64,000 nt of DNA from Saccharum officinarum. Lineage: Eukaryota > Streptophyta > Magnoliopsida > Poales > Poaceae. Under the pieces are notes generated by a model, which worked only from the letters and a program-made list of their open reading frames with translations, ran no database searches and was not told the DNA's origin. Positions within the stretch are counted from its first letter, which is position 1. Each line of letters starts with the position of its first letter. The position numbers were made by a program, and so were the translations under genes. The stretch lies in NCBI GenBank assembly GCA_020631735.1, contig CM036209.1, positions 1,971,478 through 2,035,477 of the forward strand, in the 5' to 3' direction. Below are positions 44,601-54,826 of this stretch, piece after piece.

Positions 44601-45754
44601 CGGGCTGCAAGACAAAGAGGTTGCGCCACCTGTGCGTGAAGGACGTAGAGGCGGTTGCTCCTGTTGACCTTGACCAGGAGCCGGTGTCGATGATCCCAGA
44701 TGCGCAGCACCCCGTGCTCGATCTCCACGCGCGATCCGCTCTCATCCAGCTGTCCCAAGCTGATGATGGAGTTCCTCAACGCGGGGATGTAGTAGACACC
44801 GGTGAGCAGCCTGTGCTCGCCAGTCTTGGCGACGAAGACGACAGAGCCGACGCCCTTGATCTCCACAGCGGAGGCGTCGCCGAACTTGACGGTGCCTCGA
44901 ACGCTTGGGTCGAGCTCGGTGAAGAACTCCCGCCGCCCGGTCATGTGGTGGGTGGCGCCGGTGTCAAGGCACCACCCGTCGGTCTTGTCGTTGCCGGAGT
45001 TGTCGTCGAGGAGGGCGTGTGCTTTTGGCTCGTCAAGGTGGAGGAGAGCCGTTGCGGCCGGTGCCGCTGGAGGTAGTTCGATGCTCGCATGAGCAATAAA
45101 CAGAGCCGGCTGCTCCTCCTCCTCCGCCTGCGCGACGTGGGCCTGGCCGCGTCGTGGCTGTCGACAATCCTTGGCCCAATGACCAAGCTTGCCGCAGTTG
45201 TAGCAAGGTTCGTCTCGTGCTGGCTTTTGCTTGCCAGCGGCGCCGCCCTGGGCGCCTCCACGATCATCACCCTCGGCACGTCCTCGCGCCCCTGCCGGGA
45301 CGTCTTTGCGTGGCTTGCCACGCTTGCCACGCTTGCGGCCGCCTGTCGTGGAAGAAGGCTCCCCCTTCTTCCTGTCACCTTGGCCGGCAGCCCACTGCTC
45401 CCGAGTGAGGAGGAGCTTCCCGCCAATGGTGACGGGTCCCGAGAGGCGCTGTGGCTCATCGCTGTCAACGACCTTGAGGCGGCCCAACGCCTCCTCGATC
45501 GTCATCGTGGAGAGGTCCAGCAGAGACTCGATTGAGCGAGCCATCTGCTTGTACTTCTCGGGGACGCAGCGGAAGAGCTTCTCAACAGCTCTCTCCTCGC
45601 TGTAGGTGTCGTCGCCGAACTGCACCAACTTCTGCAACAGAGTGTTGAGACGGAGAGCAAAGTCATCAACGTCCTCACCTGGCTTGAAGGCCAGGTTCTC
45701 CCACTCCTTGCGAAGTGCCTGCAGTGTGGACTTGCGGGCGCGGTCGCTGCCGAT
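41690..45754 (-). CDS. pol: E3 gag C-terminus and complete pol (PR, INT, RT, RNase H)
   Basis: Open for about 1350 codons. Starts within gag (IGSDRARKSTLQALRKEW), with the CCHC knuckle CYNCGKLGHWAKDC near 45190. The protease motif WCLDTGATHHM is near 44955. The integrase zinc region lies at about 44470-44570, and catalytic blocks VDDMSRYMW, RTDNGGEF and NGVVERRNQ at about 44310-44080. A Pro/Ser-rich linker (43440-43620) is GC-rich. The RT has VYVDDLVITG near 42650. RNase H has DSDHAGD near 42155 and SSCEAEYIAAS near 42030. The stop is next to the polypurine tract. No break was found, so the enzymes may be functional although gag is not. Confidence 0.93.
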   Translation of the reverse strand: MGSDRARKSTLQALRKEWENLAFKPGEDVDDFALRLNTLLQKLVQFGDDTYSEERAVEKLFRCVPEKYKQMARSIESLLDLSTMTIEEALGRLKVVDSDEPQRLSGPVTIGGKLLLTREQWAAGQGDRKKGEPSSTTGGRKRGKRGKPRKDVPAGARGRAEGDDRGGAQGGAAGKQKPARDEPCYNCGKLGHWAKDCRQPRRGQAHVAQAEEEEQPALFIAHASIELPPAAPAATALLHLDEPKAHALLDDNSGNDKTDGWCLDTGATHHMTGRREFFTELDPSVRGTVKFGDASAVEIKGVGSVVFVAKTGEHRLLTGVYYIPALRNSIISLGQLDESGSRVEIEHGVLRIWDHRHRLLVKVNRSNRLYVLHAQVAQPLCLAARRDDDAWRWHERFGHLNFEALRQLGSKEMVRGMPHVDHVEQFCDTCVLTKLRRLPFPRQASFRAKEKLELVHGDLCGPVTPATPGGRRYFLLLVDDMSRYMWVILLDAKAAAADAIKRLQAAAEAECGRKLRVLRTDNGGEFTAAEFAAYCADEGIHRHFSAPYTPQQNGVVERRNQTVVATARALLKQRGMPAIYWGEAVMTAVHLLNRSPTKALDGKTLYEAWHGRKPAVSHLRVFGCLAFVKELNHVGKLDDRSTPGVFIGYAEGAKAYRVLDPATRRVRITRDVAFDEGRSWTWGKMVDDDSTPTTSDFVVDYVHFKEAGGASSSSSPSSPTPPPRSPPPPASPSPPPPPAPASPQAPASPPPAPSATPRSPTLDPTSSGSAPAASAHDEQRTVEFATPLSNDEDRIDAYHGGEPLRYRTVDNLLGEQPVPGLAQHDFEAELHLAQDDGEPRSFAEAERDAAWRAAMQMEMDAVERNKTWELADLPAGHHAISLKWVFKLKKDETGEVIKHNARLVARGFVQQEGIDFDDAFAPVARMESVRLLLALTAQEGWRVHHMDVKSAFLNGDLKEEVYVHQPPGFAIPGKEGKVLRLRKALYGLRQAPRAWNAKLDSTLKGMGFEQSPHEAAIYRRGSGGKALLVGVYVDDLVITGTKDAEVAAFKEEMKATFQMSDLGSLSFYLGIEVHQDDSGITLRQTAYAKRIVELAGLTDCNPALTPMEERLKLSRDSTTEEVDATQYRRLVGSLRYLAHTRPDLAFSVGYVSRFMQRPTTEHQQAVKRIIRYVAGTLDHGLYYPRCPGAAHFVGYSDSDHAGDIDTSKSTSGILFFLGKCLVSWQSVKQQVVALSSCEAEYIAASTASTQALWLARLLGDLLGRDTRAVELRVDSKSALALAKNPVFHERSKHIRVRYHFIRGCLEEGSIKASYINTKDQLADLLTKPLGRIKFLELCSRTGMVQLSHKTTHKT

Positions 45755-46527
45755 GCGTCCCAAGCCTCCTTGGCAGTCCGCTTGCTGGTAAGCGAAAACT
45801 GCATCTCGGACGGGACTGCAGCAATGAGAGCATCCAGCGCCCGTCGATCTTGGTCGTAGTCGACGTCGCCGTACCGGACTGCATCCCACATATGCCGCAC
45901 CTAGAGCTTCACCCTCATCACCGCAGCCCACTCAACATAGTTGGTCTTGGTGAGGGTAGGCCACCCGCCGCCGGGGCCGACGTCCCTGACGACAGCCTGG
46001 TACTCGTGGTGACCACGGTACCGAACCGGGGAGAGAGAGCCGCGCTGCCTGTGAAGGCCGCGCTCTCCGTCGACCCGTCCGCCGCCGCCATGCGCGCCTC
46101 CTCCAGGAGCGCCACCGCCGTGCGCGCCTCCTTCAGGAGCGCCGCCGGCGTGTCTGCGCCTGTCTGGGCTGCCGCCGCGCTCGTGGGTGTGCACGGCTGC
46201 CCACTGCGCCGCTCGCCCTCGTGATGCCTCCCTCTCCAGCAGCTCGAGGTCCGCGTCGGCGCTGTCATCAGCAGCGATGGAGCTGCTGTTGCTGCCGCGT
46301 AGAACCTCGACCTCCGCTGTTGCTGCACGCGCTGCATCCGCCGCCGCCGCTGCTTCCACCTCCGCTCTAGCTGCTGCTAGCTCCGCTGCTGCCAGCCTCG
46401 ATGCCCTTGCCGCTGCTGCAGCGGCGTCTGCTGCCGCTCGCTCGCGCTTCTCTGCCGCGGCGAGGTCGGCCTCCTGCCGACGCCGCGTGCTCGAGGCGAC
46501 CGAGCCCTGAGACTGGCCTGCGGACAT
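45755..46527 (-). pseudogene. gag: E3 gag, N-terminal part, broken by TAG and a frameshift
   Basis: ATG at 46527 opens an Ala/Arg/Glu-rich region (MSAGQSQGSVASSTRRR) predicted as coiled coil. A Gly/His-rich stretch follows, then the copia gag start LTKTNYVEWAAVMRVKL. TAG at 45903-45901 interrupts it. The same frame goes on with VRHMWDAVRYGDVDYDQDRR to about 45755, where a one-base deletion in a CC pair passes reading into the frame of the large downstream ORF. Both lesions are in gag only. Confidence 0.85.
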
Positions 46528-46659
46528 GGCGCGCTATCGAGGGGGCTGCTGTGTGGAGAGCAGGGGCAGCCGGAGCTGCTGCTGCTACCGGCTGTGGTTG
46601 GGGCTGCTGCGAGGCCGGGGAAGGAGAAGAGCAGGAGATGCTCAGGCTACAGGATAGTA

Positions 46660-46674
46660 CGGCTCGGATACCAC
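46660..46674 (-). promoter_or_regulatory. E3 primer binding site
   Basis: Minus strand AGTGGTATCCGAGCC directly follows the 5' LTR. It is the initiator Met tRNA site with one change (TCCGAG for TCAGAG). Confidence 0.85.
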
Positions 46675-47027
46675 TTGTTAGTCGCTGGATTCGCACTCTT
46701 GGTAGTAGCTGAATCCTTACTCTCATCGAGAGAGGATGACACTAGGAGTTGGGGCAATTTTCTGGTTTATTTCTCACACAAACTCATACAATGCCATGCC
46801 AACCTGAGGGGTTGGGGTTACATACTTATAGGCTGCTAGCCAGCCAAGCATATGCCAAGATGCTAGTCTAAGATGCTAAAGTGCTGTCCTAGCTAAGATG
46901 TTGTCCTCTAGTCTAAGATGCTGTCCTCTAGTCTAAGATGCTGTCCTAAAAACAGAAAAACAGCCATAAGGACCATGTGAGCAGCACAGCCCCACAAAGA
47001 CCAACCACACATGAGACTTATCCATCA
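46675..47027 (-). repeat. E3 5' LTR (right)
   Basis: 353 bp, nearly identical to 41310-41681 apart from one fewer 19-base unit and about two substitutions. Confidence 0.95.
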
Positions 47028-47032
47028 GTGAG

Positions 47033-49280
47033 TACTTGGGAATATGGAAATTTGTGAAATAATATTGCTGGATTGCAATATGCTAATTTGTCAAAGAAGC
47101 TTGTTGAATGCAATTGTGCACCCTTGTTTTATTGAAATGGCGTGTCGTCGGTACCGTTGTTTGGAAGAACAGTTCTGATTCTCTATTTTGTTACCATGAT
47201 TGTTAGTTCTCTTGGTGGTTTTTGGTATTTGTGATGCTACTTGAATAGGAACATCATTTTTCATCCTTATTACATGTCTGTGTTTGTTGATGATCTGATT
47301 TGTTGCTTGGTGCTCGGGTCTATAACTTCCAATGATGTGTACAGATGTTGGATGAATTTCTCATTTATTCAGCCTGTTTCGAAAGTAGTAATTTCACAGG
47401 AATCACACATGAATTTTACTGAAATCAATTCAATTTCATAGGAAAGCACAGTGCACAGGAACAAGATTTTTTTTCCCTATGTTCCGAACAAGCTCTCAAC
47501 AGGTAGGATTATAGATTTACAACAAGAAGATCAGGATGTTGAGACTTGAGAATGAGGAAGAACAGCTTTAGTTCACAGTCCACAGACGCAGAACTGTGGC
47601 TGCAAGCAAAACTATACTGGAAGACTTTTTGAAACGAACTATACTGGAAGACTTGTTTGAGTCCTGAATGGCACCGGCCGCACAAATAACCTTTGGCATC
47701 AGTATTGTGAAACGTCGACTAGATGGCCTCAGCTAAGCTCCTTAGAGCTGTAAAACACCATTTTCTGGCTGCCTTGGCCTTCAGTTCTGAGCCTGCTGTT
47801 ACTGGGTGGCATCTTCCAATGTCGAAACGGTGACGGATAAAGCCTGAAACGATATTACTTGTGCATGTAGTGTGCTTCTTTCATGGTGCAGAACTTGCTA
47901 GAACCTGAAAACTCTAGTGCCCATGATACTCTGGAGTCTGGACAATGAAGCAAAACCTTTTTGCGAATTGCTGTTGTAGCTCACAGGTAGGATTTTGGGC
48001 AGAAACCTTACCTTCAGGCAGGAAGAGCCGAAGATCATGTTATTCGTCTTCCCCAGACCAGAAGCGTATGTCTGGTGGCTACATGCTTTGAGTGAAAACT
48101 GAAAAGAAAGAACACCTCATTCAAAGACCTTATTAGTAGAAAAAAAGAGAGCATGAAAACATCTCAAGCTGGGTCATGTACCCTTGATCAGGTCTAACTT
48201 CTGAACATTGTGTTGCAGTAACATGCTCTCACCCATGATCCAGTCAGCCTCTCCTCTTTGGACTGAAGAATTGTATGCATCACTGCATAATTCTGCAAGA
48301 GGATAATATGGTTTTGTTGCATCTGCTACATCGTATCAGTCTATCTGAATGCGCCTCATTCTAATCAGGTAGAATACAAGCATCTAACTTGAACACAAGG
48401 GCTTGGAGTAGCTGTGGCTGTCAATCAACTCCAAGCAAATTGGATTGGATTGGTTACATCGGTAATTCGGTATTCAACGCATCAGAGCAGTACTGACTCT
48501 TGATGAGCTGTGATGAGTCAATTGGAATTGTACAATGAAATGAATTTACAGCAAGTTTTGTCAGTCACAAGGAAGTCCAGCCAAGCCCATCAACAGTTGA
48601 TGACCCAACTTGAGAGTTGAGATGCTTCAGCCTTCAGGCCTTCTGGGCCGCATGAAAAACGGAGATAGGAGTACAAAGAAAGGAGGCAGCAGCATCTTCT
48701 GAAGATTGTGTTGCGGTAACATACTCTCTAGTCTCTCTACTCAATGAAGATATGTGAAGGTAGTACTGCATGCATCTATGTTGCAAGAGGATAATATTCT
48801 TTGGTTCTATTTACGGAGTATAGTCTTTCTTAGCTTGATGTTATTCAGTTTAACTATTACATAAAAATACAACCTCTGAAACTCCAGTTTCAAATTTTGC
48901 TAGAGTTCCAGTACAATGCAAAGTTCACTCTCTGGGACTCCCACACCAATCATTATTCACCATCTATGCATATGCAATAACCAATAAATAATGTACACGA
49001 GAGCTAAGTAATCGACTCTAGCAGCTGAGGATTAGGATTAGTAGGAGTAATATCCTTTTTTCTCCCCCCCCCCCCCCCCCCCCCGAAGGAGGTTTAGTAA
49101 TATCTGCTCATAGAAAAATTTCACCTCCATTTGGTAGTACATGTTTGCAAGCTGGAGTATCATAGTCAGTGCTAAGCATATCCTCGTCACCGACAGAACC
49201 AGCACCAGCTACAAATGAGCCAGGCTGTTGGAGAAATTAACAAGTGAATTGTTTGCATGTTGAAAACAGGCAAGATTTAT
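47033..49280. other. 3' flank of the 88-residue membrane protein gene and intergenic DNA
   Basis: No coding signature on either strand. A degenerate duplication is visible: about 48205-48315 and 48700-48800 both contain ATTGTGTTGC(A/G)GTAACAT and GCAAGAGGATAATAT. A run of 21 C lies at 49064-49084. Confidence 0.5.
49064..49084. repeat. Poly-C run (21 bases)
   Basis: Uninterrupted C after TTTTTTCT. Length is likely imprecise. Confidence 0.95.
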
Positions 49281-51350
49281 CTCTAGCGTCAGTGTTTTGT
49301 CTCTTGTTTTTGGAGATACTTCGCATCAGGCATCTATCATGCCATGGCACCCTCATCTTGGACAAAAGCATCTATGCTGGAGACTAGGAACCTAAAGAGT
49401 TTATCCGTTAATCATGCTACAACCTGGCATAACTGCTATTGGTCGCTAGGACTAATCTGATTGGATCGACGTTTGACGTGTCAAATTGCTAATGTTATCT
49501 CTTGGAAAGTTCGTCTGGTGGTTGATTAAGAATGTGAAAACTGAGCTGTTGGATCTATCCTGAATCCCCGAGATGGGGACAATTCCTTTTCTAGAGCAAG
49601 TGGACTAGTTAGTGGAGTTTAAATATTGCCCCAAGATTAAGCTTATAAACATTGATGTGCATTTCATCTTTTTAATATGTTCTTTTGTGTGGAACATATT
49701 AAAAAGAACATTTCTTTGTTGGTCTAGTTTCTAATTTCCAATGAAGGTGCTACCTCTACATCATTATCCCCAGTTTTTTTTTTCATTTCTGAGTGTGCAG
49801 ATTAACCGAGCAAGAAAAAAATTACCTGCTATTGAGTACGACTCCTCTCACTCGTGAAATGTTAGTCTGGCAATAATGAATTTGAGGTTCAAAGCACAGC
49901 ACCAAGTGTTGATAGGACCAAAAAGTTGATATTTAATTTTCTGAACAAACTCTAAACGAAGCATAAAGATCCTAATAAGCGCAAGGTTCAGTGCTTTACA
50001 TTTGGAATCAAGCAAACATGAAAGAATGAGATTTCAGCCTTACGTGATAGCATGCCACATTTCGAATTATAGTACACTTTCAGATCTCCAAGTTCACCTG
50101 TTATCAAATGCTGTAACGGCCATGCCTCCTTTTTTTTTTGCGACGAAGTAACGGCCATGCTATAGGTGCTAAGGTACACATAGCTTTTTGTAAATGTTTC
50201 GTACTATATTACATAAAAAGAAGCCATTAGAATAGTACAGGAAAGCTCACCCTTTTTTTGTATTTCGTTTACCAAATGAAAAGATTTTCACAATGTTACT
50301 CAAGAACTCAGCTTGTCAGCAACTATTGCTCAACAAAATATAAACCTAATGCTTCAGATCATCACCATTCAGGTGCTCTGCCAATACAAAAAAAAAAGGA
50401 AGATAGCTGCTAACAAACAAGACACGGACGAGGAACATAATCACTCTGAGCTGAAAAATCCAACGAATTTTCGGAACAAAAACTATGTGATACATCTAAA
50501 GCTCTTTTGCTGCTGATCATCTGCATGCAAGGCTCAGAGCCTCATAATCCTTCAGCCCTGGCCGGATGTCCTATTCCTACAGTTTCTGTCCCCGTGCATA
50601 GAGACTTTTAACTGCACTTCAATACATGTTTACCTGCTCTCTGTCGATCACCTTGCACCCTTAGCATATTCCCACAGTTCCAACAGATACAGATGAGCCA
50701 AGGAAAAACAAGAAGTAAACTGTCGAGAACAGGTAAGATTTGTATCATCAGTGTTTCATCTCTTGTTTATGGAGATACATTGCATCAGTCATCCATCATG
50801 ACACCTCATCTAGGATAAAGAATCTATTTGGAGACTATAGGAACCCAAAGAGTTTATTCCCTTACCCTAAAAAAAAGAGTTTATTCCCTTAACCGTGGTA
50901 CAACTTGCTGGTATAATCATGACTGATTTACTGAAACTAATTTGATTGGATGTGCTTTTCAAATTAGTCTCCAACATAGACGCATCAAAATTACTAATGC
51001 ATCTCCTGGAAAGCTCGACTCTTTTTTAAGGATCAACAACATTTGTTTTCATTATTGATATTTACAGCCATTACAAAACTGGAACAATCTTCAGAATGTA
51101 ACACAACAACTCAGCGCTCAACAAAATATAGCCTAATGGTTCACATCAACACCATGCTCCTCCAATACATAAAAAAATGTAGCTGCTGTAGAACAGGATC
51201 ACTCTGAGCTGAAAATCCAACGAATTTTCAGAACAAAATCTATGTGAGACATCCGAAGCTACTCCTGCTTTTGCTGCAGATCATCTCCATGCCAGGCCCA
51301 GACTATGTCCTTCAGCCCTGGCCGGATGTCCTCTTCCAACAGTTTCTGGT
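49280..51350. repeat. Diverged tandem duplication including the 3' end of the CIPK gene
   Basis: Block A1 (about 49300-49515) matches A2 (about 50750-51025), e.g. TCTCTTGTTT(T/A)TGGAGATAC, ATCTGATTGGAT-type words and CTTGGAAAG. Block B1 (about 50290-50580) matches B2 (about 51060-51345), which contains the last ~90 coding bases and 3' UTR of the CIPK gene (CTTCAGCCCTGGCCGGATGT in both). The order A1-B1-A2-B2 shows one duplication of roughly 1.3 kb. B1 is therefore a decayed copy of the kinase C-terminal coding end. Confidence 0.75.
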
Positions 51351-52594
51351 ACTCAACTGAATCACCACTTGTTTGTTTCATCTCAATGAGATGGTAGGAT
51401 GGTGTAATCTCAAAGATCTCCGTGTCAAACTGAAGGACACCATTCCTCCCCTCCTTCCTCCCTTGAATCTTGACAACACCATTATCCTTCTTCCTTATCC
51501 TGAGATTCAGTGCTTTTGCAACCTCTTCAAGCTTTGAGATGATGGCCAAGGCAGGCTTATCTGAAGTGAACCTTGTCTCCTTTCTGCACTCCTTTTTGAT
51601 AAATAGACCAGACAGGTCCAATCCTGTTGAGAATGAGATAATTTCAAAGGCATTTAGGTTTGTAGCAGCCAGGGGCTTCATATCTTCGTGAGAAATCTTC
51701 TTGCGCCTTGTAGCAAGCACTGGGGCAGCATTTGTGGTGGCATTCTCACTAAGAATTTTCTCCTTTACTGCACGGATCTCCCCAGGACCCTTTCGGAACC
51801 AAGTAGACTTTTTTATCTTCTGAATTGAAATTCTTGTGCTCTGGTTGGGGTCCAGGATCTTGTACAACAGCTTCTTGAGCTTGTGTGAAAACCAACTTGG
51901 GCACCTGAAATCACCATGCTGTATCTTCCGATATATCTCCATCAAGTTTGGGCCCTGGAAAGGGAGATAGCCAGCAGCAAGAACAAACAGGACAACACCA
52001 CAAGACCAGATGTCTGATTTTGCACCATCATAGCCTATCTTGCTGATCACCTCTGGAGCTACATATGCCGGTGTTCACAGGTAGTGTGGAGCAGGCCATC
52101 TTGCCTCTTTGACTCTGAAAGTGCGCTCAGTCCAAAATCCGACACCTTGAGGTTCTCATTCTCATCCAGCAGCAGGTTCTCAGGCTTCAAGTCCCGTGAT
52201 ACACACCTCGGCTGTGGCAGTGGTCCACTGCACTAATGAGCTGCTGGAAGTATTTGTGTGCAGCAGCCTCTGTGAGCTTGCCACTCTTGTCAATCTTGTC
52301 AAAGAGCTCTCCACCTTTCACATACTCCATGACAATATAGATCTTGTTTCGTGTCGCCATGACCTCATGAAGATGGACAATGTTCTTATGCGCCACCAAC
52401 CGCATTGTTGTGATCTCACGCTTTATCTGCTCCGAAAGCCCGACCTTGAGCACTTTGTCCTTGTCCATCATCTTGATAGCAACGCTCTGGTTGGACTCAA
52501 GGTTCCTTCCATAGTGCACCTTGCCAAACGTGCCTTTCCCCAGCAATCTCCCCATCTCATATCGCTCCACCAGAGTCTTTCCTCTGCTCTCCAT
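51259..52594 (-). pseudogene. CBL-interacting protein kinase (CIPK), single exon, two single-base deletions
   Basis: Ser/Thr kinase of the SnRK3 group, recruited by calcium-bound CBL proteins to regulate ion transport and stress responses. The ATG at 52594 gives [18 protein letters not shown]. The Gly-rich loop GKGTFGKV and catalytic Lys in VAIKMMDKD follow. DFG is present ([10 protein letters not shown]). The NAF motif that binds CBL reads LNAFEIISFSTGLDLSGLF, and the PPI region follows to the stop at 51259. Total length near 445 codons is normal, and lack of introns fits the intron-poor CIPK clade. Two one-base deletions break it: near 52199 at the HRD loop (CC to C) and near 52074 at the [10 protein letters not shown] segment (GG to G). 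Both shorten a two-base run inside otherwise well conserved sequence, so assembly error is as likely as true decay. Member identity was not assigned. Confidence 0.88.
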
Positions 52595-52646
52595 ATCTAT
52601 TATCTTGAAAAGTATACACAAACACAGGGCTACCTTTGTGTTGCCA

Positions 52647-52746
52647 NNNNNNNNNNNNNNNNNNNNNNNNNNNNNNNNNNNNNNNNNNNNNNNNNNNNNN
52701 NNNNNNNNNNNNNNNNNNNNNNNNNNNNNNNNNNNNNNNNNNNNNN
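52647..52746. other. Assembly gap (100 N)
   Basis: Exactly 100 N, 53 bases upstream of the CIPK start codon, so its promoter and 5' UTR are not readable. Confidence 0.98.
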
Positions 52747-53396
52747 GGTCCGTCCCATCAAAAAAATGTATTAGGGCGGAGGGTTTCCTCCCATCAAAAA
52801 AATGTACTCTATCCATTCCAAACACAACTAGAATTTTAGATTTCTCCTAGTGAGGTGAGCTTCTCCTAGTGTTTTAGCATTCAAAATTCAGTATAAATTT
52901 TCCCTACTAAATATCTTCTAGTGAGATTCCCATGTGCTATGACTAGTGATAGTGTTTTATTACTACTTAAAAACACTACTAGGAGAAAGTCCACCATTTT
53001 GGTAGTGAAATTACAAGTCCTTTTTGGCTTTTCTTGGTACATGTTTTTTTGTTATATATCTAGACATAATCTACATCTAGTGCATAGCAAACGTTATGTA
53101 CCTATTAAAGTCAAAACAACTTATAATTTCGAACTGAGGGAGTATTATGGACGGAGGGTTCCTCCCATGTTTTAGGGACAGATGGCTCCTCCCATAAAAA
53201 ACGTATTAGGGACAGTATTTGGGCCCATAAAAGAAATTCTAGTGTTAGGGCCTCCTCATCTTAAAACTAAGCTCTAGTATTAAGGTCTCGTCATCTTAAA
53301 ACTCAGGTATTAGGCGAGGAGGACTCAGGTACTAGGGGCAGAGGTCATCTTTGAGGGGTTGGAAGGGTTGAGATTAGGGGACTTCTCGAGCGCTTA
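52747..53396. other. Repetitive intergenic DNA with short repeats and MITE remnants
   Basis: CTCCCATCAAAAAAATGTA occurs twice near 52755-52805. 52842-52992 has inverted ends (TTTCTCCTAGTG and CACTACTAGGAGAAAG), possibly a MITE. About 53005-53145 is a degenerate Stowaway (inner CTTATAATTTCGAACTGAGGGAGTA end). CCTC(A/G)TCATCTTAAAACT occurs in tandem at 53250-53305. Confidence 0.5.
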
Positions 53397-53532
53397 GGGC
53401 TTGTTTGGATTGGCACATGGGGAAGACGCCTGGGCCAGGCAACTCTCCTAGGCCGTCGATTTCGGACGCCTGGGGCTGGATCGACATGCCTGGGCGGGGC
53501 ACCCCAGGCCGGGGCACGATCCAAACAGCCCC
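53397..53532. mobile_element. Tourist-type MITE (136 bp)
   Basis: Flanked by TTA (53394-53396 and 53533-53535). Ends GGGCTTGTTTGGATTG and CGATCCAAACAGCCCC are imperfect inverted repeats of the GGGCCTGTTTGG type. The inside is GC-rich with further pairs (GCCTGGG and CCCAGGC). Confidence 0.7.
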
Positions 53533-53757
53533 TTAAATTCCTCAAAAAACGGTTTTTCCTCACTTGTTTGGGATGGTCACAATCACATCACAATTTGGGC
53601 ATAATAATAACATTGTTTTCAAAGAAAAGACTGAGATTAATATATATAATATATAAGGGGTAAATAGTACAATTGTTTTAAATCGAAGGACTAGCTAGAA
53701 CGCAAATAACTGATGTAGTGTCGTCATCCTTACTTTCAGGAAAGATCGAGGGCTAGC

Positions 53758-54264
53758 TTAAATGAAATCCAGCCGGCAGGCCGGAGACGTCCCGCCTCCG
53801 ATCTTGGGCTTGCAGGAGAGCACGGCGCCGCCGCACCAGGCTTTCCCACAGTACGTCGTCATGGTGACCTTGACGTCCACCGACGCGTCGCCCGCGGCGA
53901 GCTCGGCGGCGAGTTGGTCCCTGAGGAACCGCGGCACCGCGACGTTCTCGCCCCACGCCCTGGCCGCCACGCCGTCGCTCCGGCGCTTCTCCCCGGCGCA
54001 GAAGGGTGGCACAGAGCCGCCGGCGAGGAAGGCGTCCCCGTACGAGACGTCCGCCCTGGACAGGCCCGGGAAGCACGCCTTGTAGTACGCGTTGCGCGTG
54101 TTGTCGATCTGGAACGTGAGGTTGAACACTGGGGAGAGCGCCGTCGGGGGCGGCGGGCTGCTGCCAGCCGCCGGCGAGGGCGGCGGGTCAACGTCCCGCG
54201 CCGGGTCCAAGCCGATGACGCCCGTGATGGCCACCGTGAACACGGGGTCCTTGGACGGGAACAT
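53758..54264 (-). CDS. LEA_2/NDR1-like grass protein, possibly missing an N-terminal exon
   Basis: 168 codons from an ATG at 54264. The protein begins MFPSKDPVFTVAITGVIGLD, then has a Pro-rich loop and SPVFNLTFQIDNTRNAYYKACFPG. Further on are VSYGDAFLAGGSVPPFC and VAVPRFLRDQLAAELAAGDASVDVKVTM. It ends with a Cys-containing strand region. The pattern of a beta-rich domain with SP.FNLTF.I.N resembles LEA_2-type folds, and I recall a grass-specific set of hypothetical proteins like it. Most relatives have more residues upstream (an N-terminal tail or membrane segment). CAACTAG just before the ATG could be a splice acceptor, so the start may be internal. It is GC-rich, as is usual for grass single-exon genes. 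Function unknown. Confidence 0.65.
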   Translation of the reverse strand: MFPSKDPVFTVAITGVIGLDPARDVDPPPSPAAGSSPPPPTALSPVFNLTFQIDNTRNAYYKACFPGLSRADVSYGDAFLAGGSVPPFCAGEKRRSDGVAARAWGENVAVPRFLRDQLAAELAAGDASVDVKVTMTTYCGKAWCGGAVLSCKPKIGGGTSPACRLDFI

Positions 54265-54284
54265 ATCTAGTTGTTTAGTATGGT

Positions 54285-54823
54285 ATATTCCGTATGATTT
54301 TATTTTCTGTTAGCATCAAAAGGCTGTTTTAAACTGAGCCCCGTTGAAGAACATAACAGCACAGCATTGATGCTTATTAGACGCCGGGGAAGTCGGGATC
54401 CATGCATCGACGACGTGGTATGTTGTTAGGGTCGGCCAACTCCATCCTGGCCAGGGGCCATGCATACACGATGACAGACCATGCTACTGCCTAGTACTCC
54501 CGACTACAATGCAAATTTGTTGACACAATGTAGCAAGTAAGGAGAAGCTAAAAATTTCAGCTTCAGCTGCATCACTTCTTTTTGTAGTTTATTTGATGCC
54601 TCGAAATCCAGAACAGTAGTATGCTACAGTGGACAATAGTGTCACTACGAGTGCATCACAATGCCTATACAGTAACTTGTCAGATAAGTTGAAGTCATCG
54701 TGAGCAGTACACATATATACCCTATATTCTAGACTCGAGTATATTGGCAAAAAGTGACCAGCATGTAGGTGCGCTCACGAACTCGAAGAAGAGAGTAGAG
54801 ACCGCACGTATTACGGGAGAAAG
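54285..54823. other. Upstream flank of the LEA_2-like gene; no gene recognised
   Basis: No ORF with homology. Candidate promoter region of the minus-strand gene at 53758-54264; no TATA box assigned. Confidence 0.4.
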
Positions 54824-54826
54824 TTA

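Larger units (their letters stand above)
41310..47027 (-). mobile_element. Ty1/copia retrotransposon E3, complete 5.7 kb with short LTRs
   Basis: Flanked by the 5-bp target duplication GTGAG (41305-41309 and 47028-47032). LTRs 41310-41681 (372 bp) and 46675-47027 (353 bp) both start TGTTAG and end ATCCATCA. They differ by about two substitutions and one 19-base unit, so it is the youngest insertion in the window. PPT (TTAGGGGGAGAA, minus) is at 41682-41693. The PBS is at 46660-46674. Short LTRs and a single gag-pol frame with this protease/integrase type suggest the Ivana/Oryco lineage (moderate confidence). It sits in the 3' flank or UTR of the 88-residue membrane protein gene, in opposite orientation. 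Confidence 0.95.

Noticed and set aside
43000..45540. Many plus-strand open frames opposite E3 pol
   Set aside because: Antisense shadows of a GC-rich polyprotein frame; no family signature.
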